Positions 1 through 5,171 are shown, counted from the first letter of the stretch. The stretch is DNA of 5,171 bases from Bacillota bacterium (GCA_023459675.1 JAEWTC010000045.1:1-5171); one strand, 5' to 3'. Translations and numbers: made by a program. Notes: a model not told the origin generated them from the letters alone.

Positions 1-900
1 TGGCTTTCGCCCGCGCAGGAAGCGCTGCAAAGCGGGGCTTACGCCCTGCGCGTGGGCGACAGCGCCTACGTTCCAACCGTCGCGCCGGAGATTACCCCCT
101 TCGACCGGGAAATGATACTTCCGTCCGTCGAGGGCTTCTCGTTTACAAGCTCCGACCCGCAGGTGGTGGCGGTTTCCGATACCGGCCTCATGACAGGCGT
201 CCAAAACGGCACGGCGACGGTCGCCTGCACGGCGGCAAACGGCGCGCAAACCGCGTTCAAAGTGACCGTATCCGCGGATGCGATGCCCGAGCGGGTGAAA
301 GCGTTCGTGTACGTGGCGCGGCGGGAATATCTGGAAAACCAACGGCAGCGTCTGCCCAGGGCCAACGAATACACCAAGTGGTACTACCGTTCCAATAAGG
401 AGGTCGGCTGGAGTTCGGTGTTCACTATCTGGTGCGCCAACGCCTCCGGCACGGAGCCCATCCCCGAGGAGGACGCGGTAAACGTACAGGATACGCAGAC
501 GCTTTTCCTGCGCGAAGGCCAGGTGGGCAACCAGTACGACGGGTTTCAGGCGCTCGGGCGGTTTACGGGTATTCCGCGGCCCGGCTATCTGGTGATCTAC
601 GCCAACATGAAAAACGCGTACCTGGTTACGCACATCGGCGTCGTAACGGAGGTTTCGGCGCTGCCGGGCGGCTTATTCCGGGTTACCACGGTGGAAGGGA
701 ACATGTCCAACACCGTCAAATGCTACACCTACCTGTACGACAGCAAAAAAAGCAACCATCTGCTCACCGCCGAAACCCGGGACGGCCTGCAGGAAAACAT
801 GAGCGCCCTTCCGGCGGAGGCGCAAACCGATCCGCTGACGCAGTACGAGCTTTCCACGGATTCGTGGACGGTGTTCGGGTTTTGCGCCACCTGGCTGTAA
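1..900 (+). CDS. Exported Ig-like (Big_2) protein with C-terminal CHAP-like domain, 3' part only
   Basis: The frame is open from base 1 to the TAA at 898-900, giving 299 visible residues; the start lies upstream. A GTG at 52 is in frame but has no clear ribosome site and would cut into the Ig fold, so it is probably not the start. Residues about 14-90 (counted from base 1) resemble a Big_2 Ig-like domain: 'SFTSSDPQVVAVSDTGLMTG' followed by 'NGTATV' is the hallmark. Residues about 121-246 resemble a CHAP amidase/peptidase domain: 'EYTKWYY', 'GWSSVFTIWCAN', 'PRPGYLVIY', 'THIGVV' and 'VEGN'. Such proteins bind or cleave peptidoglycan outside the cell. The expected catalytic Cys (usual W-C-A-x-F) is Ser138 (codon AGT, 412-414), while His211 and the EGN motif (232-234) are kept. 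It may therefore be inactive or altered. The domain call is by motif recognition and the substrate is unknown. A hairpin follows immediately, so it is probably not co-transcribed with rubrerythrin. Confidence 0.75.
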   Translation, partial: WLSPAQEALQSGAYALRVGDSAYVPTVAPEITPFDREMILPSVEGFSFTSSDPQVVAVSDTGLMTGVQNGTATVACTAANGAQTAFKVTVSADAMPERVKAFVYVARREYLENQRQRLPRANEYTKWYYRSNKEVGWSSVFTIWCANASGTEPIPEEDAVNVQDTQTLFLREGQVGNQYDGFQALGRFTGIPRPGYLVIYANMKNAYLVTHIGVVTEVSALPGGLFRVTTVEGNMSNTVKCYTYLYDSKKSNHLLTAETRDGLQENMSALPAEAQTDPLTQYELSTDSWTVFGFCATWL

Positions 901-920
901 AACGGCCCGCCGGGCGTTTC
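899..920 (+). terminator. Probable weak Rho-independent terminator after the CHAP-like gene
   Basis: AAACG (900-904) pairs with CGTTT (915-919). After a bulged G, CCC (906-908) pairs with GGG (912-914) around a GCC loop. The only T-rich stretch is the TTTCATTT at 917-924. It overlaps the stop codon of the upstream gene and sits just before the rubrerythrin promoter. The short stem and loop make it weaker than the later terminators in this window. Confidence 0.45.
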
Positions 921-944
921 ATTTGCCGGGGGATGGTGTATACT
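917..944 (+). promoter_or_regulatory. Candidate rubrerythrin promoter
   Basis: TATACT at 939-944 is a good sigma-A -10 box, about 52 bases before the ATG. The best -35 at usual spacing is the poor TTTCAT at 917-922 (16-base spacer), which overlaps the T stretch of the upstream hairpin. Transcription would start near 951. No convincing PerR or Fur box is seen. It is called mainly from the -10 box and its position between a terminator and a gene. Confidence 0.4.
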
Positions 945-996
945 GTCAATTGCAGAGCGTATGTCCGCACAGTGAAAACAGAAGGGGGAACACGTT

Positions 997-1539
997 ATGA
1001 AAGAACTCAAGGGAACCAAGACCTACCAGAACCTGCAGGATGCGTTCGCAGGGGAGAGCAAGGCCCGCAACAAGTACACCTATTATGCTTCCAAAGCCCG
1101 CAAGGACGGCTTTGTGCAGATTGCCGAGCTGTTTGAGGAAACCGCCAACAACGAAAAGGAACACGCCAAAATCTGGTTTAAGCTGTTGGTGGGCGGCGAG
1201 GTGCCCGGCACCGCCGAAAACCTTGCAGACGCCGCCGCTGGCGAAAACTACGAGTGGACGGATATGTACCAGCGTATGGGCGACGAGGCCAAGGAGGAAG
1301 GGTTCGATCAGATCGCGCACCTGTTCTATCGCGTAGCCGAGATCGAAAAGGCGCACGAGGCCCGTTACCTGGCCCTGTTAAAGAACGTGAAGGAAGGCCT
1401 TGTGTTCAGCCGCGACGGAGACCGTATCTGGCAGTGTGGCAACTGCGGCCATCTGGTGGTCGGCAAGGACGCGCCGGAGCTTTGCCCCGTGTGCAAGCAT
1501 CCCAAGGCGTTCTACCGCATTCACTGCGAAAACTATTAA
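997..1539 (+). CDS. rbr: Rubrerythrin (NADH-dependent peroxide reductase, diiron + rubredoxin)
   Basis: This is a complete 180-residue protein, within the usual length of classical rubrerythrins. The N-terminal four-helix ferritin-like domain (about 1-135) carries the expected diiron ligands: Glu20 in 'FAGESKA', Glu53 and His56 (EKEH), Glu83 and/or Glu86 in 'ENYEW', and Glu117 and His120 (EKAH). The C-terminal rubredoxin domain has Cys147-GN-Cys150 and Cys163-PV-Cys166 to bind a mononuclear iron. The domain order is the classical one (ferritin then rubredoxin), not the reverse form. In anaerobes the family reduces hydrogen peroxide to water in the cytoplasm, with electrons passed from NADH through the rubredoxin iron. 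The ATG is fixed by the ribosome site AAGGGGG at 982-988, 8 bases upstream, and by the start of homology. It appears monocistronic, with hairpins on both sides. No key residue is missing. Confidence 0.97.
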   Translation: MKELKGTKTYQNLQDAFAGESKARNKYTYYASKARKDGFVQIAELFEETANNEKEHAKIWFKLLVGGEVPGTAENLADAAAGENYEWTDMYQRMGDEAKEEGFDQIAHLFYRVAEIEKAHEARYLALLKNVKEGLVFSRDGDRIWQCGNCGHLVVGKDAPELCPVCKHPKAFYRIHCENY

Positions 1540-1560
1540 GCGAAGCAAGCGAAGGCACAG

Positions 1561-1588
1561 CGGCCCGCCCTCACGGGGGCGGGCCGTT
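1561..1588 (+). terminator. GC-rich hairpin after rubrerythrin, probable terminator with truncated T tract
   Basis: CGGCCCGCCC (1561-1570) pairs perfectly with GGGCGGGCCG (1577-1586) around a six-base loop, starting 22 bases after the rubrerythrin stop. Only TT follows before the sequence enters a long inverted repeat at 1589, so the U-tract needed for intrinsic termination is very short. The stem is the same as the core of the stronger terminator at 1752-1785. One reading is that the inverted repeat inserted into the T tract and left that later hairpin to do the work. Confidence 0.65.
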
Positions 1589-1712
1589 AGCCTGTTGAAA
1601 AAGCCGATCTGCGTTGTCAGCTTCGGGATGGCAAGCGGTATCACTTACAAACGAGTAAGCTCAACCCCTTGCCACCCTTGCTTTCTAGCATATCAGACTT
1701 TTTGAACAGGCT
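1589..1712. repeat. 124-nt imperfect inverted repeat forming one long hairpin (MITE/REP-like)
   Basis: The whole segment folds back on itself. The ends AGCCTGTT (1589-1596) and AACAGGCT (1705-1712) pair. After a G.G mismatch, AAAAAG (1598-1603) pairs with CTTTTT (1698-1703). GAT/ATC and TGC/GCA pairs follow. The inner stem is GG-a-TGGCAAG-c-GGT (1626-1639) against ACC-c-CTTGCCA-c-CC (1664-1677). The tip is CTTAC (1644-1648) with GTAAG (1655-1659) around an AAACGA loop. It lacks a credible gene and has lower GC than its flanks, as expected for a small non-autonomous element or dispersed intergenic repeat. No clear target-site duplication is seen. It could instead be a structured RNA or a read-through-sensitive terminator. 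Only this single copy is visible. Confidence 0.7.
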
Positions 1713-1718
1713 GTCATC

Positions 1719-1745
1719 CCGCGTCCAAACAATGTTTGTACGCGG
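1719..1745. other. Short hairpin between the long inverted repeat and the strong terminator
   Basis: CCGCGT (1719-1724) pairs with ACGCGG (1740-1745). After one C.T mismatch, CAAAC (1726-1730) pairs with GTTTG (1734-1738) around an AAT loop, giving 11 base pairs. No T tract follows, so it is not a terminator by itself. It could be a protein-binding palindrome, a remnant of the neighbouring element, or part of a structured 3' region with the next hairpin. Its function is not known. Confidence 0.5.
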
Positions 1746-1751
1746 TCTGAG

Positions 1752-1785
1752 CGGCCCGCCCCGAGTATCGGGGCGGGCCGTTTTC
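1752..1785 (+). terminator. Strong Rho-independent terminator
   Basis: CGGCCCGCCCCGA (1752-1764) pairs without mismatch with its complement at 1768-1780 around a GTA loop, giving 13 GC-rich base pairs followed by TTTTC. It separates the rubrerythrin region from the Sel1-repeat gene. The stem is self-complementary, but a T tract is clear only on the + strand, so it most likely ends + strand transcripts reading from rubrerythrin through the inverted repeat. Confidence 0.85.
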
Positions 1786-1841
1786 GTCATGGATTTGTCA
1801 TTGTCATTGTGCGGGCGCGTGCGTCCGACCGCTTGGGATCG

Positions 1842-1850
1842 TGGTATAAT
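1842..1850 (+). promoter_or_regulatory. Extended -10 promoter of the Sel1-repeat gene
   Basis: TGGTATAAT gives a perfect consensus -10 (1845-1850) with the TGn extension, so a good -35 is not needed; none is seen at 17-base spacing (CGTCCG near 1822-1827). Transcription would start near 1857, leaving a leader of about 42 bases with the ribosome site GAGGTGA at 1886-1892. A tandem TTGTCA pair at 1795-1806 lies too far upstream to be its -35 box. Confidence 0.75.
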
Positions 1851-1898
1851 CCTGAGGGAAGGGACGACCAAAAGCAGAATATAACGAGGTGAAGCCCT

Positions 1899-4124
1899 AT
1901 GAAACGGTTTGCCGCAATCTGCCTGATCGCGCTGCTGCTGCTGCAGTCAACCGCGTTCGCACAGGAAAACACAGCCGGCCCGGCGATCGAGGGTACCAAC
2001 ACATCCGCCGCGCAGGACGATGCGACGGCGCAATTTCAGCGCGGGTTGGACTGCTTTTACGGCAGCAACGGCGTTGCGCAGGATTACGCGCAGGCGGCGC
2101 GATATTTCCGGCTTGCGGCGGATCTTGGGCACGTGACGGCGCTGTATAACCTCGGGGTGATGTTTGAAACCGGCCTGGGCGTGGAGGCGGATATGGCGCA
2201 GGCCATCGCGATGTACCGGCAATCGGCGGACGCCGGCTTTGCGGACGCGCAAAACGCGTTGGGCAGGGCGTACTATCATGGCAACGGCGTTGCGCAGGAT
2301 TACGCGCAGGCGCTGCGCTATTTTTCCAAGGCCGCCGCGCAGGGTTTCCCCGCATCGCAGTTTTTCCTGGGCCTCATGTTTTACCACGGCTTCGGCGTGG
2401 CGCAGGATTACCCCCAGGCCATAAAGTGGTTTGTGAAAAGCGCCGCGCAGGGCAACCAGGACGCGCTGTACAACCTGGGCTTTATGTACGCCAACGGCAA
2501 GGGTACGGAGGTGGACGGGGCGCAGGCCGCCGTGTATTATCAGCAGGCGGCGGAGCTTGGGCATGCCTTTTCGCAGTATAACCTCGCCGCCTTGTACGAG
2601 GAAGGCCGGGGCGTAGCGCAGGACGACGCGCAGGCTGCCCTTTGGTATGAGAAAGCCGCGCGGCAGGGAGACGCGGACGCGCAGTTTAAAATGGGCGTGT
2701 TATGCGAAGCCGGGCGCGGCGTTGCGCAGAGCGACGAACAGGCGGCCAACTGGTATCTGCTCGCCGCCCAGCAGGGCGATCAGGTTGCGCAGTTCAACGT
2801 CGGCATTTTGTATAAACAGGGCCGGGGCCTGCCGCAGGATTATACCGAGGCCGCCGCGTGGCTTACAAAATCCGCCGGGCAGGGGTATGCGCATGCACAG
2901 CAATCCCTGGGGCTTTTGTATGAGTATGGAGACGGCGTCGCGCAGGATTACGAGCAGGCCGCCGCGCTGTACCGGCAGGCGGCGGAGCAGGGAGACGCCG
3001 TTGCGCAAGGAAACATTGGCCTGATGTACGAGTTGGGCCGCGGTGTGGCGCAGGATTACGGGCTGGCCGCCCAGTGGTATGAAAAAGGCGCGCAGCAGGG
3101 CGATATCGCCGCGCAGAATAACCTTGCCCGCCTGTATGAAGACGGTCTCGGCGTTGCGCAGGATATCGGCCAGGCCGTGTACTGGTATGAGCAAGCCGTT
3201 GCCCAGGGGCACGCGGACGCCATGTACAACCTTGGTTTGCTTTATGAGGAGGGCACTGCGCTGCCGCGGGATGACGCCAAAGCGTTCGCCCTGTACGAGC
3301 GGGCGGCGCAGCTGGGGCTGGCCGCCGCGCAGGACAGCCTGGGTCTTTTGTATGAGGACGGGCTTGGCACAAAGCAGGATATTGCGCAGGCGCTGTACTG
3401 GTATGAGCAGGCCGCGGAACAGGGAAACCGGTATGCGCAGTACCATCTTGGGCTGATGTACGCGTTTGGCAACGGCGTGGAGCAGGATTATGAGAAGGCG
3501 GCGGCGCTGTACCAGCTATCGGCCGATCAGGGTTGCGCCGGGGCGCAGAACAACCTGGGCAACCTCTACAAAGCGGGCGATGGCGTGGCGCAGGATTATG
3601 CCCTGGCGCTGCGGTGGTATGAAGCGGCCGCCCAGCAGGAAGACGCTACGGCAGAATACAACCTGGGGCTGCTGTATGATTTCGGCATCGGCGTAACGCA
3701 GGATTACAGCGTGGCGGCGCAGTGGTACAGCCGGGCCGCGGAGCATGGCGACTCCAGCGCGCAGGTGAACCTCGGCTATCTCTACAGCACGGGAAGCGGC
3801 GTGGAAAAGAATGAGGAAACCGCGGTGGCGTGGTACCGCAAGGCGGCCATGCAGGAAAACGCCTTGGGGCAGTATAACCTCGGCGTGATGTACGATGAGG
3901 GCATGGGCGTACCCATGAACGATTTTGTGGCGCTCTGCTGGTATCGCCGGGCTGCGGACCAGGGTCACGTCAGTGCGCAGTACAACCTCGGCGTGATGTA
4001 TGAAACCGGCGAAGGCGTGGACCCGGACGCCGCCACCGCGGTTTACTGGTATCGGATGGCCGCCGCGCAGGGGCATAAAAAGGCGCAGAACCGGCTAGAC
4101 AAGCTGCTGGGAACCGGCAATTGA
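1899..4124 (+). CDS. Secreted Sel1-repeat (TPR-like) protein, 741 residues, 19 repeats
   Basis: The ATG at 1899 lies 6 bases after the ribosome site GAGGTGA. Residues 1-21 are a signal peptide: Lys2-Arg3, a hydrophobic core at 4-15, and an Ala-Phe-Ala cleavage site before Gln22. No lipobox is seen, so the protein is probably released or held at the surface by interactions. A short Ala/Thr/Asn-rich linker (22-42) precedes 19 consecutive Sel1 repeats (43-727) and a partial capping repeat (728-741). The consensus is roughly A-Q-x-N-L-G-x-L-Y-x-x-G-x-G-V-A-Q-D-x-x-x-A, then W-Y-x-x-A-A-x-Q-G. Sel1 repeats form paired alpha helices stacked into a superhelix, usually a protein-interaction scaffold. 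There is no enzymatic domain, transmembrane helix, sortase motif or wall-binding domain. The partner is unknown. Four cysteines are scattered in repeats 1, 7, 14 and 18. The gene has its own promoter and terminator, so no operon partner suggests its role. Confidence 0.93.
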   Translation: MKRFAAICLIALLLLQSTAFAQENTAGPAIEGTNTSAAQDDATAQFQRGLDCFYGSNGVAQDYAQAARYFRLAADLGHVTALYNLGVMFETGLGVEADMAQAIAMYRQSADAGFADAQNALGRAYYHGNGVAQDYAQALRYFSKAAAQGFPASQFFLGLMFYHGFGVAQDYPQAIKWFVKSAAQGNQDALYNLGFMYANGKGTEVDGAQAAVYYQQAAELGHAFSQYNLAALYEEGRGVAQDDAQAALWYEKAARQGDADAQFKMGVLCEAGRGVAQSDEQAANWYLLAAQQGDQVAQFNVGILYKQGRGLPQDYTEAAAWLTKSAGQGYAHAQQSLGLLYEYGDGVAQDYEQAAALYRQAAEQGDAVAQGNIGLMYELGRGVAQDYGLAAQWYEKGAQQGDIAAQNNLARLYEDGLGVAQDIGQAVYWYEQAVAQGHADAMYNLGLLYEEGTALPRDDAKAFALYERAAQLGLAAAQDSLGLLYEDGLGTKQDIAQALYWYEQAAEQGNRYAQYHLGLMYAFGNGVEQDYEKAAALYQLSADQGCAGAQNNLGNLYKAGDGVAQDYALALRWYEAAAQQEDATAEYNLGLLYDFGIGVTQDYSVAAQWYSRAAEHGDSSAQVNLGYLYSTGSGVEKNEETAVAWYRKAAMQENALGQYNLGVMYDEGMGVPMNDFVALCWYRRAADQGHVSAQYNLGVMYETGEGVDPDAATAVYWYRMAAAQGHKKAQNRLDKLLGTGN
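2025..4079 (+). repeat. Array of 19 Sel1 repeats, 108-bp period
   Basis: Residues 43-727 divide into 19 units. Units 2-19 are each exactly 36 residues and unit 1 is 37, with an extra residue near Tyr-Gly-Ser-Asn. Eight units carry the exact motif Gly-Val-Ala-Gln-Asp and four others keep the Gln-Asp. Units 5, 12, 17, 18 and 19 depart most in this loop. At DNA level most units have diverged. However, a 32-base stretch in unit 1 (2065-2096) is repeated exactly in unit 3 (2281-2312), 216 bases (two periods) apart. Units 11 and 13 are also noticeably alike, which suggests duplication or conversion of unit pairs. Confidence 0.92.
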
Positions 4125-4165
4125 ACCGCGGCGCCGCCGTTAGAAACCGTTGACCGGCGCGTACC

Positions 4166-4200
4166 CCGGCCGTGCGCTTTCCGTGCGCCGGCCGGTTTTT
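4166..4200 (+). terminator. Strong Rho-independent terminator after the Sel1-repeat gene
   Basis: CCGGCCG (4166-4172) pairs with CGGCCGG (4189-4195). After a bulged T, GCGC (4174-4177) pairs with GCGC (4185-4188) around a seven-base loop, and TTTTT follows at 4196-4200. It begins 41 bases after the stop codon and ends the unit before the next promoter. Confidence 0.85.
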
Positions 4201-4221
4201 CATGCCGCGCTTACATTTTTC

Positions 4222-4230
4222 TGGTATAAT
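4222..4230 (+). promoter_or_regulatory. Extended -10 promoter of the glycosyltransferase gene
   Basis: TGGTATAAT is identical to the nine bases at the Sel1-gene promoter. The -10 is 4225-4230 and no convincing -35 is present at normal spacing. Transcription would start near 4237, leaving a leader of about 75 bases that opens with a hairpin. The spacing after a strong terminator supports a real start for a downstream polysaccharide unit. Confidence 0.72.
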
Positions 4231-4233
4231 GAA

Positions 4234-4249
4234 GGCCGGATTTCCGGCC
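4234..4249 (+). other. Hairpin at the predicted 5' end of the glycosyltransferase transcript
   Basis: GGCCGG (4234-4239) and CCGGCC (4244-4249) flank an ATTT loop, overlapping the predicted start of transcription near 4237. It could stabilise the 5' end of the mRNA or act as an operator palindrome just downstream of the -10. GC-rich sequence makes chance pairing possible, and no family is recognised. Confidence 0.4.
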
Positions 4250-4312
4250 GCGCCGCCGGAGCGCAGCGGGATGCGCGGTTTCGCCATATTCCGCGCGGGA
4301 AGGGGTTGTGCC

Positions 4313-5171
4313 ATGCGCGTCGCCCAGATCAACGTCACCTCGGAGCTTTCCACGGGGAAAATCGCCCTGGCCATCTGCGAAACCCTGCAGCAAAGCGGCC
4401 ACGCGGCGCTTTTGTGCTACTCCCGCGGCGGCATACCGCAGGGCGTTCCCGGCTACCGCATCGGCAGCCGCGCGGATACGCTGGTTCACGCCGGGCTTGC
4501 GCGCTTTCTGGACTGCGCCGGGTTTCTGTCCCGCGGGGCCACCAAAAAGCTCGTACGCCAATTGAAACTGTACAAGCCGGATCTCGTACACCTGCATAAC
4601 CTGCACGGGTATTACCTGAACCTGCCCATTCTAATGGAGTATCTGCAAAACGCGGGCGTTCCCGTGGTGTGGACGCTGCACGATTGCTGGCCGTTTACGG
4701 GGCACTGCGCGCATTACAGCATGGCGCGGTGCGAGCGTTTCATATCGGGCTGCCACCACTGCCCCAATCAAAAACAGTATCCGGCGAGCGTTCTATTGGA
4801 CCGCTCCCGCCAGAACTGGCGCAAAAAGCGCGAGATCCTCACCGCGCTTCCCGACCTCACCCTGTGCGCGCCTTCCCGGTGGCTGGCGGGGGAGGCGCAA
4901 AAATCGTTCCTGGGCGGCTACCCGGTGCGCGTGCTCCCCAGCGGGATCGATCTGTCCGTCTTCCGTCCCGCCGGGGAAGAGGCTGTGCAGACCGTGATCG
5001 ACCGCTACCGGCTTGCGCGCTTTGGCAGCAAGCCCATCCTTTTAAGCGCCGCCAGCGCGTGGCGCGCCGCCAAGGGCATTAACGACCTTATCGATCTGCA
5101 GGCGCTTTTACAGGACGAGGCGGTGATCGTGATCGCGGGGCTGACGGCAAAACAGATGGAAATTCTGCCGC
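4313..5171 (+). CDS. GT4-family glycosyltransferase (capsule/exopolysaccharide type), 5' part only
   Basis: The ATG at 4313 follows the ribosome site GGAAGGGG (4298-4305) at 7 bases, and the frame stays open to the window end (286 codons). The protein begins 'MRVAQINVTSELSTGKIA' with 'SGHAALLCYSRGG' near residue 28, the N-terminal Rossmann fold of a GT-B enzyme. 'PDLVHLHNLHGYYLNLP' (89-105) and 'VVWTLHDCWPFTGHC' (118-132) are typical of GT4 enzymes in surface polysaccharide loci. 'VLPSGIDLSVFRP' (207-219) marks the linker to the second Rossmann domain, whose first strands are 'PILLSAASAWRAAKGINDL' and 'VIVIAG'. The catalytic E-x7-E region lies beyond the window. Such enzymes move a sugar from a nucleotide donor to a lipid-linked acceptor at the inner membrane face; sugar and linkage cannot be told. 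Five cysteines cluster between 125 and 150. It may be the first gene of a polysaccharide operon that continues outside. Confidence 0.9.
   Translation, partial: MRVAQINVTSELSTGKIALAICETLQQSGHAALLCYSRGGIPQGVPGYRIGSRADTLVHAGLARFLDCAGFLSRGATKKLVRQLKLYKPDLVHLHNLHGYYLNLPILMEYLQNAGVPVVWTLHDCWPFTGHCAHYSMARCERFISGCHHCPNQKQYPASVLLDRSRQNWRKKREILTALPDLTLCAPSRWLAGEAQKSFLGGYPVRVLPSGIDLSVFRPAGEEAVQTVIDRYRLARFGSKPILLSAASAWRAAKGINDLIDLQALLQDEAVIVIAGLTAKQMEILP

Noticed and set aside
943..955. Weak palindrome around CAATTG near the rubrerythrin promoter as a PerR/Fur-type operator
   Set aside because: The arms CTG-CAG fit only with one extra base, and the sequence does not resemble the AT-rich PerR or Fur consensus.
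432..1136. Open frame of 234 codons spanning the end of the CHAP-like gene and the start of rubrerythrin
   Set aside because: It runs through a terminator and promoter in a third frame and is Arg/Gly-rich, as expected of an out-of-frame GC-rich translation.
946..1356. Open frame of 136 codons on the minus strand over rubrerythrin
   Set aside because: It lies opposite a certain gene, has no ribosome site and gives no recognisable protein; it is a codon-bias shadow.
1589..1712. The long hairpin as an integron attC site
   Set aside because: Length and imperfect pairing fit, but the ends do not match the RYYYAAC / GTTRRRY core boxes (GTTGAAA fails the last position), and there is no integrase or cassette array.
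1795..1809. Tandem TTGTCA as -35 boxes of the Sel1 gene
   Set aside because: The nearest good -10 is about 38 bases away and no -10 exists at 16-18 bases; it is probably a chance short tandem repeat.
1641..1884. Small open frames on both strands in the gap before the Sel1 gene
   Set aside because: They cross the hairpins and terminator, lack ribosome sites and have no recognisable sequence.
2700..3446. Open frame of 248 codons on the minus strand in the Sel1 gene
   Set aside because: Its own repeats mirror the Sel1 array. High GC and the repeated codon pattern keep antisense frames open; no start signals are present.
1..5171. A new multi-gene defence or toxin system
   Set aside because: The four genes are separately transcribed and of recognisable general families. 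No nuclease, toxin-antitoxin pair, reverse transcriptase, helicase or phage gene is visible.

Overview
The window looks like chromosomal DNA from a high-GC anaerobic Firmicute, probably a Clostridia-class gut or sediment bacterium. This is an inference from three things: a classical rubrerythrin, clean Shine-Dalgarno sites with TATAAT-type promoters, and a Big_2/CHAP-type surface protein next to a Gram-positive-style GT4 glycosyltransferase. No rRNA, tRNA, CRISPR array, transposase or phage gene is visible. All four genes are on the + strand, but each seems to be its own transcription unit, with a hairpin terminator and a promoter in each gap.

Layout. Positions 1-900 hold the 3' part of an exported protein with a bacterial Ig-like domain and a C-terminal CHAP-like cell-wall hydrolase domain. 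The residue where the catalytic cysteine is expected is a serine. Positions 901-996 hold a small terminator and the likely rubrerythrin promoter. Positions 997-1539 encode a complete rubrerythrin (diiron ferritin-like domain plus rubredoxin domain), a cytoplasmic peroxide reductase. Positions 1540-1898 contain no gene. This gap holds a GC-rich hairpin, a 124-nt long imperfect inverted repeat that looks like a MITE or REP-type element, another short hairpin, a strong terminator with the same stem core as the first hairpin, and an extended -10 promoter.

Positions 1899-4124 encode a secreted protein of 741 residues. Apart from the signal peptide and short end segments it is made entirely of 19 Sel1-type (TPR-like) repeats in almost perfect 36-residue register. 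After its strong terminator (4166-4200) and a second extended -10 promoter, positions 4313-5171 hold the 5' part of a GT4-family glycosyltransferase of the kind found in capsule or exopolysaccharide clusters. It runs off the window.

Functional picture. The first, third and fourth genes point to the cell envelope (wall-associated domain, exported repeat scaffold, surface glycan synthesis), while rubrerythrin is an oxidative-stress gene. Nothing in the sequence shows that they form one system. The most noteworthy points are the Cys-to-Ser change in the CHAP domain, the long hairpin repeat between two near-identical hairpins, and the very regular Sel1 array.
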